Of a DNA stretch of 64,000 nt, positions 40,125 through 51,655 are shown one piece after another. Source of the DNA: Holacanthus passer (lineage: Eukaryota > Chordata > Actinopteri > Pomacanthidae). Location: positions 556,001 to 620,000 of the forward strand of contig JAFREQ010000130.1 of the NCBI GenBank assembly GCA_025331565.1, in the 5' to 3' direction. Both the position numbers and the translations under genes were made by a program. Each line of letters starts with the position of its first letter. Position 1 is the first letter of the stretch. Under the pieces are notes generated by a model. It was not told the origin of the DNA. It saw nothing but the letters and a program-made list of their open reading frames with translations, and did no database searches.

Positions 40125-40174
<50 letters not shown>
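40125..40174. repeat. (CA)n microsatellite
   Basis: CA run of 50 bp inside tafa5 intron 3. Confidence 0.97.
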
Positions 40175-40176
<2 letters not shown>

Positions 40177-41099
40177 TATCAGTCAATGCCAAATCCACTG
40201 ACTGCAGCAGCTCCATTGAAATGATTTTTGTTGTGTACATGATACTGTAGCTGCTTCAGTGTGAACTGAAGGGAGAAACTGACGTAATCAAACTGACGTC
40301 ATTCTCAGCTCAGAATCATCAGATGAGTGAAAACAACATCGAATCCTCACTGATCAGATATTAAAAACAAGTGGACGCCATCAGGTGATCTCCGCTTCGA
40401 CCGGACCAACCCAACCGATCGCAGCTTTAACCCGACAACCAAACGCTTCCCGTCTCCTGACGTCGACTTCGCAAAAGCAGCCGCGGGCAAAAAGTTTAAA
40501 CCGCTGCTCCGATTGGCTCCCGCTAAAGCCCGACGGCCCAATGGGATCAATTACAGGAAGAGGATCTGAACGCAGCACCTGTCACGCGTTGCCCGCTCCT
40601 TTCCCTCGATGAGAGAGATCTTTTCATTCACAGCCAGGTGTTGAGACGAATGAAGACGTCAGCCTGAACGTGAGCACAGACTGAGATGGAGCAACCAAAC
40701 CTGCTGTTTCTTCTACATGTGTCACACTAGGTTTCTAACCAGCTTCTCACATGTTCACATTTGCGAAACGAAAACTTCAGCTTCCAAGTGGCGCCAGAAT
40801 CTGTTCCTGATTATGTAAACACTGATTAGAAGAGTGGAACCAATCAGTAGCCGGCGTTAATAAAACAACATTACTGTCTGCGGCTCGTTAACACAAACTC
40901 AATTAAAAGCAGACAAACAAATTATTAGCAGGAGAACGACAAAACAAGCAGATACCATCAGAGCAGAGAGGAGAACATGTTGGAGGAGATGATACCAAGG
41001 AACAGAGAAAACAGAAATGAGCTTCGTCGTGTTGTTTAGTTCCACATCAGTTTAAATCACATTACGGCCCAACAGCAGCAAATACAGCCTTCACTTATC

Positions 41100-41101
<2 letters not shown>

Positions 41102-41140
<39 letters not shown>

Positions 41141-41163
41141 TGTGTGTGCGTGTGTGTGTGTGT
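41102..41163. repeat. (GT)n microsatellite
   Basis: GT run of 62 bp with two single-base interruptions (GTGAGTG and GTGCGTG). Confidence 0.97.
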
Positions 41164-41462
41164 TATCTGCCGTTTCCATGATAAACGCTGCAGCTGGGAG
41201 TAAACTGGAAGGCAGACGGCCTTGTTTCCAACATAATTGCTTTATGATGAATTGCGGCTGGTGATGAGAAACAATGAGCTCCGTTACTATTTATTTCACT
41301 TCCAAAGCAGAAAACAAGCCAGAAGTCGTCTCATTAATATTGCAAAGCTGCAGCTTCTAAAAATATTAAAGAGAGCTATAAACCCATTTTTAATACTCTC
41401 GGGCTCCTATAGATGTTTATAACCCTCCGGGGAGATTAAAGTCCAGCTCCGAAACACAGGTG

Positions 41463-41511
41463 AGACAGACAGACAGACAGACAGACAGATAGATAGATGG
41501 ATAGATAGATA
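41463..41511. repeat. (GACA)n/(GATA)n compound microsatellite
   Basis: GACA units grade into GATA units, with one GATG variant. Confidence 0.95.
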
Positions 41512-43956
41512 TCCAGAGAGACAGATTTTTGGGGTTTAGGGATGTTTGTTTCTGAGTTTATGGGACTAAAATTAGTTTTTAACCATCTTAGATCCAGACC
41601 TGAGAGTCTCAAACCAAACCTGTCTCCCTCTCAATCACCGCCTGGATTATCTTCAGAGGTAACTTTTTGTGATTGAGGCTCTACATTGATGGACGGTCGA
41701 GGTGGATGGCGACGATCACCGAAGACCACCATCTTTCCTGAACATTAACCAAGTGCCGACCGACCGATTTAGATCATCGACCAAACATTTACACACGTTT
41801 CTCTCTCGACTACAAACTCAGACCAGAATCACAGTGTAAAGAGGTCATGAGAGTTTTGGGATGTCAACATTGATCATCAGACTATGAAGGATCCACAGAT
41901 GCCAGTCGTCTCCATCAGTCAGACCTGTTTCCTCCTCCTGACTCATTATATATCAGCAGTTAAATCCTCTACACTTTCTGTACATGGCTGTGAGTCTGTA
42001 AACCTCCTCAGGGCTAATTGAACGTCCTTTGTTCCTCTGATCCCGCTCTCGGAGTTTTAATGAACGCTGATTCCTCTCCTCATGTAAACACGGCAGACTT
42101 TCGTGTCGGTCCGCCCACTCAGCTCCACGTCTCTGTAATTTAATTTGCCTCACAGCGAGGCAATCAGATCTGCCGTCCTTCATTAGCAGAGGAGCTTGTT
42201 TGTGAGAAGCTGCTTTTAAAAAATGAGATTTTTTTTTCCGTTGATGTGTTCAGCGCCGGGCCGGAGGCGGCGGACGCACCGACGCATCTCTCAACCAAAT
42301 GAAGACAAGAAACGAAGGAGTGTTGGTTGTTGTGCGTGAGACAGCTGGAGTCCAGAGGAGCAAACATCTCCCAGAATCCTCAGCTTCCGGTTAGAGTCAG
42401 GATTGTGGTCCAGATCGAAGAGAAGCCTAAAATCATCATCCATCATGGTATCAGTCATGTTTTAGGATGATTTAGACCTGAAATGTTCTTCATATCTTAA
42501 TTTCAATAAAGGATATTTGTTTTTAAAAAAAAGGATCGAAGGGGTTTTAAAGGATGTATCCACGAAGGCTCTGTTCATTAAAGGATATTTTCTAATGCCT
42601 TTTGTGTCTTGTTTGCAGAATTATAAAATGTGAAAATGCACATTAGGTTTATCCAAAGTCCATCATATAAATCCCAACTATTAACCTTTAATTGCTTTTT
42701 ACTTTGACTTAACATCTGGATGCGAGTGTATGAAAAGCCACATGTAAAACCTCCAAGATGGTGAATCCATCACAGATAGGAACAAAGTTTTTAAAAAGGA
42801 CATATAAGAACCAGTAAAACCAAAAGTATAAAATCTGAAATCTATTTTTTTGTCAGAGGGACAAATGTCCCCTCCATGCATCTGATTTGAGACGTCAGCA
42901 GCGTCTGTCCGTGTCCTCAGGAGGCCGAGAGGCGACGCTCCAACGATCTGACTCTGAATTTCAGGACGGCAGGAAGCTCCTCGCTCTGCTGTCCATCTTT
43001 AAAACAACACGTTCCCAGCGGAGGAGAAACTCTCCGACAGGGAAGAGAGGAGGGAGGTTCGTGAGCGTCCCGACGTGTGGAAGTCAGCCGAGGTTCGACA
43101 GACTTCATTATTCAGAGAGCGGACGAGCCAACCGTGCAGAACGCAGGAGAGGAGGGAGCCGAGGTTTGGTGTCAACGCCCGTCAGCTCTCAGACACTCGG
43201 AGGAAACATCCACAACTTTCAAGCTCAGTCAAAATGTAAACTCGAAGAGCTTTGGGGAACCTGACAAAGCAGGTTAACGATCACAGTCCAGGTTACAGGT
43301 GAGTTTTCATCACACATTTCTGCACAACAGAAGCAGAAACTGATCTTTTCAACAGACGGAGATGAAACTGAACAAGACAGCAGATAATCAGCCTCATCGG
43401 TCTTCAGCTAAACACAGGATGACGGAGAACTGGAAGAAGATGAAGAGCCGTGTTTTAAAAATCAACAAATCTTGAATGAGGTTTGCTTGATGCGATGATA
43501 TCTGCTGCGTGAAGAGACTCTTGAAACAAGTCCTTAATCAGCCGCTGTGAAGAGTGGCAGACGGAGAAGAGAGAGAGAGCTCGAGGGTGGCAATTATTCA
43601 ATCAACACACACACACACACACACAGGCAGTTATTTTAATAAGGGCCAACAGCTTCCTCGTTAGAAGATGTTATTATGTTATTAAAAAATAGATCTTTGA
43701 TTGAAATTAAACACAAAAGAAAGGAGGAAGGACAAAAGGAAAGGAGGGAAGGACAGAATGAAGGACAGAGTCATATTACAGAAGAAATTAATGCATTTAT
43801 GTCTGTGGCAGTGACGTCGACAGGTAGATGATCAAAACCAGTCAGCGTCTGCACACCTGCCTTCTTCTCAGTGGCCCTGTGGCTTTTTCACTGCCTGAAA
43901 ACTTTTTACATGAACAGGTTCAGGTTCAGTCCGGTTCAGTCCGGTTCGGTTCTCAC

Positions 43957-44084
43957 CGTGGTGGTCTTGACTCGGCCTCCCGGTTGCGTGCAGGTCCAGC
44001 CCGACTGATTGACCAGGAGCTCGCAGCCTTCGTCGTCCAGACAGGGGGTCATCTCACACCACTGTCGACTCCACACGATGCGAA
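43957..44084 (-). CDS. tafa5: tafa5 exon 3, C-terminal half of TAFA domain
   Basis: The minus strand reads CTCTTCAG, exon, then GTGAGAAC. The 128 bases plus the phase-1 base carried from exon 2 encode 43 residues, beginning VRIVWSRQWCEMTPC and ending GGRVKTTT. These match vertebrate TAFA5 in the same length (WTCTQPGGR-IKTTT type). The cysteines give spacings of 11 (across the junction), 4, 5 and 10, the TAFA family pattern. The potential N-glycosylation site N-Q-S sits where human TAFA5 has N-R-S. TAFA5 is a secreted, mainly neural chemokine-like protein; S1PR2 has been reported as a receptor. If the intron is retained the frame runs on only six codons (VRTEPD) to a stop. Confidence 0.96.
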
Positions 44085-44086
44085 CT

Positions 44087-44152
44087 GAAGAGGAGGAGGA
44101 AGAGGAAGAGGAAGAGGAAGAGGAGAAGGAGGAGGAGGAGAAGGAGACAGGT
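44087..44152 (-). repeat. tafa5: GA-rich microsatellite serving as polypyrimidine tract
   Basis: The plus strand is an AGG/AAG array; in the tafa5 transcript this is about 60 nt of uninterrupted C and U ending in the acceptor CTCTTCAG of exon 3. The 3' splice site therefore sits directly on a variable-length simple repeat. Confidence 0.9.
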
Positions 44153-44897
44153 GAGTTTATGTGTTTCTCCTTCATTTTTGTTTATTTGCAAACTTCCTTC
44201 GATGACTCTCTGTCATGTGACCCAGCTCCTCCTGACTGTCGTCAAACATTCGCTCCATCATGAATAAATGATGATTTTATTGTCTTTAATGTTGCTATAT
44301 TTAGATTATAAACAATGTCGATGTAATAAACAACCACTTCTCATATAAATGAGTCATTGAAACGGCTCCGTGCAGCCTGAGACCGTCAGCAGCTCATTTA
44401 CACACTCGACTCCAATTTGGCCGTTTTTTTCTCGTGTTGCTGCAACACGGCGGCAAAACAGACAAGTTCATCTCCTGCGTTTTCACATTGTGCTTCTTCA
44501 TCAACGTACATCTGCGAGTTCTGTTTCAGAGGATTCATTAAAGTCATCAGCAGACAAGCAGCTGATTGTTGGCTTTCGATTTCTGCTAATCCAACTGTTT
44601 ACACACTGTCATTGCATCTTTAAAAGAATTCTTGTTCCTGTTGTGAGATGTAAAGTCATTAATACACCTACACACAGACGATCAAAATCAGAGAACTGAG
44701 GTGAACGAACATGAGATGCTGTGACATCATGACCTCTCGTCTTTCGTAAACATCCTCGTATTCTCGAAAAATGACGCTGAATCCTCACAACATCGGGACG
44801 TCTTCTGGTAGACAAACAACTTTACAATTTAAAATGACAAATTCTCATAACATTATGATTTTTTTGTCTTAAAAGTACGACTCTGTTCTTAAGTTTA

Positions 44898-45052
44898 TTA
44901 CTTACCTGGCAGGGGAGATACCATGATCACGAAGGTGGTTCGCCCAGGGCGAGGCTCAGCCATTGCACTGCGGTTGTGTTTTATTCCCCAAATGTGGGAA
45001 TCTCAACTGCAAAATTTGTGGTAGTGGGGGACTGCGTTCGCGCTCTCCCCTG
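44898..45052 (+). pseudogene. U1 snRNA retrocopy
   Basis: The sequence starts TTACTTACCTGGCAGGGGAG and ends CTGCGTTCGCGCTCTCCCCTG, covering U1 from its 5' splice-site-pairing end (ACUUACCU intact) through stem-loops I, II and IV to the exact mature 3' end. It is 155 nt against 164 nt for vertebrate U1. The shortfall is in the stem-loop II/III region, where GTGTTTTATTCCCC replaces a longer stretch. The Sm site reads AAAATTTGTGG instead of ATAATTTGTGG, base 1 is T not A, and a CpG has become CA. No recognisable snRNA promoter element lies upstream and no snRNA 3' box follows. It is therefore most likely a nonfunctional copy, or the head of a SINE, as the LINE tail just downstream suggests. Confidence 0.93.
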
Positions 45053-45062
45053 ATTTTTTTTT

Positions 45063-45118
45063 GCAAATTTCCCCACTGTGGGACGAATAAAGGTTTATCT
45101 TATCTTATCTTATCTTAT
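45063..45118 (+). mobile_element. LINE-type 3' tail fused to U1
   Basis: After a short T-run, the U1 copy continues into GCAAATTTCCCCACTGTGGG, ACGAATAAAGGTTTATC and four TTATC-type repeats. The same block (TTTCCCCACTGAGGGACGAATAAAG plus TTATC repeats) ends the LINE relic at 28915-29072. Fusion of a complete small RNA to a LINE 3' end is the layout of a SINE or of a template-switch chimera. No clear target-site duplication was found; microsatellite-tailed LINEs often leave none. Confidence 0.85.
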
Positions 45119-46145
45119 TCTTACTATTGATCTAAAATGATAAAACAGCCCTAAAATGACTGAACCATATAAAACTAAACGTAAAGGAGAGAACTTACAA
45201 ATGGAAAAAGCAAACTGAACATTGACACTGATTCTGTTTACCACACCTCCTCTTCATCACAATCAGCAGCTATTTATAAAGAAATAGGACATTCTCGCCA
45301 ACGCATTTGCATATTGTGGCTCCCTGATTGGCCCACAGAGAGACAGGAGGTGATGAAGAGGAGGAAGATGATGACGAGGAGGAGAGCGAGGACTGGCTTT
45401 TAGTCCTGTGTGTGGGCCAAGCTTTGAAAAAAGTAGATCCTACATTTCCCATAATGCAACTCTTCTCCCCATCAGACCCCCCCGCCCGGTAAAAATCGAC
45501 ATCTTTCAGCCTCCGTGTCTCCAGTTTATACCTCAGGCTTTCTGTTACAAATTTGTTGTTTCCAAACCCGAGCGGAGACTTTTTCTGCTCAAAAGTCAGA
45601 CGAACCATGATCAGCTGAACTTCATGGGCAGAATTTGGTGAAATGACCCTTTAAAACTAGGTTGGACTAATCGGAAGTTGACTTTTTCCATTGTGTACAA
45701 CTGATCGTCAAGTATAAAACTGGTGGATGTTCCCTTCAATTAAAGTATTCTGGGATAGATATCAAACCTCCAGATTATTACAACATTACAGAACTGAAGA
45801 GGTCAAAGGTCAAAGCGAAGAAGCAGATGTCTCTGTGACTCCGGGGTCACAATAAAAGAATACGCTGTTTATTTATTCAGCAGAATACGGAACAAACATC
45901 TGTCAGTAATTAACAGTTTGTGCATCTCATTAAAGATGGCCGCTCGTTTCCCAGAGGAAAACAAACACACACGGGAGGACGGAAAGTGATGTTGCTCATT
46001 ATGGAGAAGAAAGAAACGAGCAGGAAGCATCAAACATAACAACACGGATCAGAGAAACACTTCCTGAAACAAACACATGACTAATGTCGGTACCAAGGTC
46101 ACTTTTCTCTTACAACATATAATATACATGTAAAATTTAATGCAT

Positions 46146-46147
<2 letters not shown>

Positions 46148-46177
<30 letters not shown>
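46148..46177. repeat. (GA)n microsatellite
   Basis: GA run of 30 bp. Confidence 0.95.
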
Positions 46178-46179
<2 letters not shown>

Positions 46180-46530
46180 AACCAGGTGAGCAAGACCACA
46201 TAATGACTTCACATGACCAAGCTGTGCATTAATATACAGTCATCAAACGTGGATTCTCCAACCTCCTCTTACATTTATTTACATCATGAATAAACTGTTT
46301 GCTTTACTGTTGATCAGATTACATCATTTTCTGGCTACATACAATGTGTTTGTGATTGTCAGAGCAAAGATGGAGAGGAAGAAGACTGAGAGAGCGAGAG
46401 CAGGAAGAACCAGGCGAGAACGCGAACGGATCGTCGAGAGTGTTATCGAGGCAAAATGGGAACTTTTAGGAATCACCCCTGACACAACATCACGTAACAC
46501 AGCGAGGTAACACAGTTAATGGTAGTAACC

Positions 46531-46620
46531 ATTCACGAGCGAGGATGGAGCGAGGTTCAACACTTTGTCAAACACGTGATTGTAAAAGCAGACGAATACA
46601 TGGACTCAGGAACAACTTCA
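46531..46620 (+). mobile_element. Internal fragment of Tc1-type element
   Basis: GCGAGGATGGAGCGAGGTTCA, ACACTTTGTCAAACAC and ATACATGGACTCAGGAACAA parallel positions 20302-20385 of the fuller copy, including the same internal deletion join. The shared deletion implies that both come from one nonautonomous subfamily. Confidence 0.75.
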
Positions 46621-47579
46621 CTTCATCTGTTTGCAGATGACTCAGGGTTCTTTGATGGCATCCATCGCTTTGTGTAAAGTCGCAGACGCTCTCTCTCGTC
46701 GTCTCTCAGCTGATCCTGTTTCCAGCTTCTCTCTTCCTGTCGTCTCATTTGAGAATGAATTCTTCACTCGGAGGGATTTCCTGCTGTTTGGGCAACACTT
46801 TACTGACCCCGTCGTTCCCGACGTTCAGGCCTCACTCTCATTCCCCAAACTAAATTACGCTCTGTCCAGAGCCCGGGGAAAGATGGAGAACATGAGAGCG
46901 TGTGCAGACCTGTGATACATAACCAGGTAATCAGTTCTCCCGGTGGAGCAGCGGCGCGGCGGCGTGATTGTGATAGCCTGTTAGCCCCCAATTATCAAAC
47001 CAATTTCCTATTGAACAGCAGCTCCTCTCAGCCATGATACTTAATTAAATTCTCATGTCTCTATCGTGATGGAGAGAAAGATCCTGGTCCAGAATGAGGA
47101 CACACTTCAACCGCTCATGAAAAGGTTATTTTTAGAATTTAGGTTTAGGTTAAAATGTATGTTGCTATTTGTATATTATTACAAAGAGCATAAAGGTGTT
47201 AAAGGAATATTCCAACATTTCGGTGAAGCTTCTTGCTCTCTGTCTCCTCCAGATCAGTCTGACCTCTGTGCTTTCAGGTCAGGTCAGGTGACAATGGACT
47301 TCTGACAATTTTCAATCATCATCATAACGGTAATTTTTGCATCTACAAAATGTAAAGCAATGCATTATGGGATTGCTAGGAGACAGTCATTTTGCTTATG
47401 GCCCTTCTCCTCCTTCTCAGAGATGGCTGATAGAAGGTCAAGAAATGAAGTGTAAAAACCATGAAACACACTGAGACGCTGAACTCGGACGATGTCTTCA
47501 ACATTCACACGACAGTTGTTAATAAGCCCGTTAGTGTCCCTGCTGCTCAGGTTTGTACCGAACATTTCACCACCTCCCT

Positions 47580-47880
47580 CCATGCGGCCCGGCGGTGCAG
47601 CACTGAGCGCGCTCACATTCCCCCTGAGACACAATGAAAGGTGTCAGAGAGCAGAGCGGCAGGAAACAGCAGCGGCCCGTTTGTTTCTGAGAGGACGACG
47701 TGTAATCACAGCTCCTCCAGGTCTCCCGCCGAGGACGAGGATGGGAGCCGACAGCGGCCGCCGCTTTTCTTGATTCGTCTCTTTCCTCCGTCGTCCCATG
47801 GCGCCTCTGCTGAGCGAGCGGGCCACACGCCCCCCCGCGTGGCGCCTCCATTACCTCAGCGGTGTCTGAGCGTTTCATGA
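47580..47880. other. CpG-dense patch in tafa5 intron 2
   Basis: About 300 bp with clearly more CpG than neighbouring sequence and long overlapping frames on both strands. No splice-site pair, start context or known protein was found. It could be an unmethylated regulatory island; this is inference from composition only. Confidence 0.35.
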
Positions 47881-50369
47881 GGACGCCTCGCAGTGAGGCT
47901 GTAAACGCTGCCGTTTCCTGAAATCAGCTGGAAACATTCAGACTGAACACATCAACTCAAAGAGGACAACAAGACAAACTGTCCAACCAGGACCTGTAAC
48001 AGCTCACGAAGTGACCTGATCAGAATCAAATCCAAGGTCACGACATCAGTGACTGTTTGATATAAACAGCAGGTCGAACTGAAAATCCTGTTTTCTGTTG
48101 TTTCTCTTGTTCAGATCTTTTCAACTCTTCTTGAGAGCGACTTACATTTTCTTCCCTATAGTTTGGGGTTCGGTGTTTTGCTCAAGGTCACCTCAACACG
48201 TGGACAGGAGAGAACCAGCAACCCAACAATGAGTCGACACCCGGCACCATGTGATCTCCAGCCGTCCTCAGCGCTTTTACTTCAGCTGACTTTCAAGGGG
48301 AATCAGTGTCTTTTCAGGTGTTAAATATAGAAACCAGTCAGAAACAGAAAGCAGACTTTCATATTAACAAACAGTGTTGTGGATTAATCTCAGGTATCAG
48401 TGAACACCTGAACACCTGCGAGCGCTGCATCACCGCGCTGATTAATGAAGGAGCGCAGCGCGGATCCATCCGCCGCCGCCGCCGCTCAGCGCAGTTCATT
48501 TATCCGAAAAGAGAGGAGGCCATTTTGTAATCGCTTCATTCATCAAAGACGGCGTCCAGAAGGAGGGACGCCGCTTCGTCCCCAGAGGACGAGAGGAACA
48601 GAGACGGAAGAACAAAGAAGGAACGAAAAGGAAACGAAGCAAAGAACCGACAGATGGAAGAAAATAAACAATAAAAACTGTGTTACAGTCTGAACAGGAA
48701 GTGGACACGGAAACTATTGCTCCTCATTTGAAGAACAAACAGTTTGATGAGTCGCAGAGAAAAAGAAAATCATCCTTTTTGTTCTTTTCCGTTTCCTTTC
48801 TTTATGTTTTGCTTACTCCCATTTTCTTTTTGCTTCCATCCTTTAAATCGTCCTTTACCTGTTCTGCTTTTTCCTTCTTTACATTTCCTGTTTCATTTCA
48901 TCTGCATTCAGCAAAGAAACAGAAGACGCCTTCTCTTAATTATGAGATAGATAGATTTTCTAATTATCATATAGCTTTCACAGAATCTCAATTACTCTCA
49001 AGAAGACAAAGATCTCGTTAGCTCACAATCACAAGACACAACAACAATCTTATAATTACAAGACAAACTTCTGCTGATTAGAAGATTTTATAAACATCTC
49101 ATAGATGGTTTTATTGCAATTAGAGATATCTCATAAGTATGGGATCATTTTCTCATAGGAATTCCAAAATAGTTTTCTCTTTAATTACAAGATACAGATT
49201 TCATTATCAGAAAATAAAGTTGACACACATATCATTATAATCAAACCATTTTCATGCAGATCTCATTTCATTAGTTTTGAGCTAAACATCATAATTATTT
49301 CTGTTTTTCCTTGTAGAAAAATATTTGCAGCTCGATAATATTCTTTCACTTCTTCACATGAATTGATTTCCTTCCTTTCCCTCCATGTTTTCTTTTCCTC
49401 TCTTCTGTCTTCAGGTCCGAGGTCAGAGTCGGTTCCAACGTCTCTCAGGCTGCAGGAATCATTCTGAACGCCTCACAGTCCCTGAACGCACCGCCTCTCT
49501 GCCCTTTTCAGTTCGTCTCCATCTGATGAGAAACAAAAAGGTCTCATCTCTGGTTTGTTTGTTTCACCGCGGCCTCTGAGCCTGCGGCCTTTTTCTTATT
49601 CACGCTGTCAATCTGATAAAGTTACATTTCTGTCCAGGTGAAGTTTCTGTATCTGTAAACATGTCGGTTCTCTCTGGAGGATAATTCCTCTGTGTGACCT
49701 CCAGCGATGCATGCTGGGATTATCCCGCTCTGAGTGGGACCTCCGCACAGAAACCAGGACTCAGACTCGGGGAAAAAGTCGGTCGAGGTATTTGAGCCGG
49801 AGCTTTGGGATGCGAGAGGACAGATGAGAAGCGAGTGCGGTCTGATCCGTCCTCTGAGCTCTGCTGGTGGATTTCAGCAGCACGGCAACAAAAAGCCAGC
49901 AGACGCCTCAGATTCGAACTGACAGAAAAACCAACACGCAGATCTCAGCGGCAGAGAAAAGGTCAGCGAGCTGCAAACGGAGGTCTGAGCTTTGCTGGAG
50001 ATTTTCTGACTGCACTTTGGCTCTGGAAAGCTGGTTTGTCCATTTTTAAAAAAATGTTTAGCTTAATTCATCACAGAGAAATTCTGTGCATCTTGATACA
50101 CATAGTGATACATACAACTAAAATATAATATATTCAAACAATAACAGAAAATAAAGAGTTGCAATTTTAATGAAAGTGTGTTCCAGCATTTAAACTGTTC
50201 CAAATTCTAATAAGCTGCACAGAAAGATGCATCTACATTACTGTGTAAAAAAAACTATACACTACATGTATTTAATAGCTACAATACTTTTGAGATTAAA
50301 TATACTTTGAAAAAATGTTTATAAAACATGAAGCAATATTATCAATGAAACTGAAGAAGAGATCAGTTG

Positions 50370-50590
50370 CCTTGACAAACCACAACATTAAAGTGCAGCT
50401 TACATGTTGATGCATTAATAATATTTATAACATTGGAGCCTTGATGTGAGCTTTCTGCATAATGAGAACTTTTACTTTTGTACAAGTACATGTTCTCGCT
50501 GATACTCATGTACTCTCACTTGTAAAGGAGTATTTTTAATTCACAGAATCGCTACTTTAGCTTCACACGTCTTCCACCTCTGTTGCAGGT
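50370..50590 (+). mobile_element. Fragment of hAT-like AAGTAC element
   Basis: ACAACATTAAAGTGCAGCTT, ATGTTGATGCATTAATAAT, TTTCTGCATAATGAGAACTT and TCTTCCACCTCTGTTGC follow the order of the family's right half, including the right terminus. The left half is missing. Confidence 0.75.
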
Positions 50591-50916
50591 CCAGTGATGT
50601 GAGCGTGGAAAGTTTTTTTGTTTACCTCATTCTGCTTTGTTTCTATTTTTTGACTAACTCCCCTGGGTTGAATAAAATTGTATTTTATCTGAACTACACC
50701 AGTTTCCTATCCTGAAACACTGAGTAGACTTTAGAGTTCATGTTACCTGAGATTGCACCAGAAAACACATTCTGACATAAATACCAACACGCAGCTCTGT
50801 AAAGGTCACAGAGACTCACACGGAGGCTAAAGTTTGCACTGAATACTTTGTGAAATAAAACTCTTTCTGCTTCACAGTGACAACGATTCGTCCTTCATTC
50901 AAGTATCCAATGTGGC

Positions 50917-50950
50917 TGAAATGATCGGGTGTCCACATACTTTTGTCCAT
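50917..50950. mobile_element. DNA transposon end remnant
   Basis: ATCGGGTGTCCACATACTTTTGTCCAT resembles the widespread fish transposon terminus GGTGTCCACATACTTTTGGCCAT. Only this short end is recognisable. Confidence 0.45.
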
Positions 50951-51655
50951 GTTTATCAGTTATTTGTTGTTTTCATTTTAAAGACATATATCTGACAAAA
51001 GGAAAAACTGGTCATCCACTGCAATGAAGAGGGTTTGAGCAGGTTTGGTTTTAGTTTCTCTGAGACATTCAGGGACCAAAAAAACAGGAAGCTGCTGATG
51101 AGTCTCTGAGCTCAGAAAACAGGTCGCAGTGATCAGTGTTCTCACATCGAGTCTGCAGCTGAAAATATCCTCCCACAGCAGCAGAGCACGTTCAAACAGC
51201 TCCGATCAGTGACGGCACAAACTTTAACCTGTTCGGCTCCAACATCGTCTGCCACAACATCGTCTGACCAGAATCTCTCAGCTGATCCATCAGTGAATAA
51301 CATGAATATAAAGGGTTCATCTACAGACACATAAGACATTTTATAAATTGTTAAACTGTTGTTTAAACTGTTGTTGTTAAACTACATGGATACGGTGACC
51401 AGGCGTCCCGGTTCATCCAGGATTGTCCTGGTTTCAAGCTGGGTTCCATGAGTCCCAACAAATATCTGTGAAACACTAAAATGGTTTTCAACATTCACAA
51501 CAAAATCGTCCCAGTTTTCAGCACAATAAAGTAATATTACACATTATACTCATTATGACCTCATTGAATCAATAATCAATGATGCAGCACGTGTCTGAAT
51601 TCAACACTGTCACTGTCAGTCGATGAATATGTTGCAGCCAGGTGAAAAATCAATC

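Larger units (their letters stand above)
36552..43956 (-). other. tafa5: tafa5 intron 3
   Basis: On the minus strand it starts GTGAGAAC and ends CCTCCAG. Contents: an hAT-like fragment (36640-36960), a GGATGGAA-type tandem (38452-38500), (CGG)n (38898-38912), a 10-bp ACATGCAGAA tandem (39981-40020), (CA)n, (GT)n and (GACA/GATA)n tracts, (CA)n at 43605-43625, and an AT-rich stretch at 41215-41430 that may be a conserved intronic element. No other exon is supported. Confidence 0.85.

Noticed and set aside
40381..40612. Overlapping frames on both strands in tafa5 intron 3, considered as an extra exon
   Set aside because: No acceptor and donor pair of matching phase and no protein similarity; frames reflect locally high GC.
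44898..45052. Functional U1 snRNA gene
   Set aside because: Stem-loop II/III region is shortened, the Sm site is altered, snRNA promoter and 3' box are absent, and a LINE tail follows.
45093..45118. Interstitial telomere-like (TTATC)n
   Set aside because: The unit is not TTAGGG and it forms the tail of a LINE-type 3' end.
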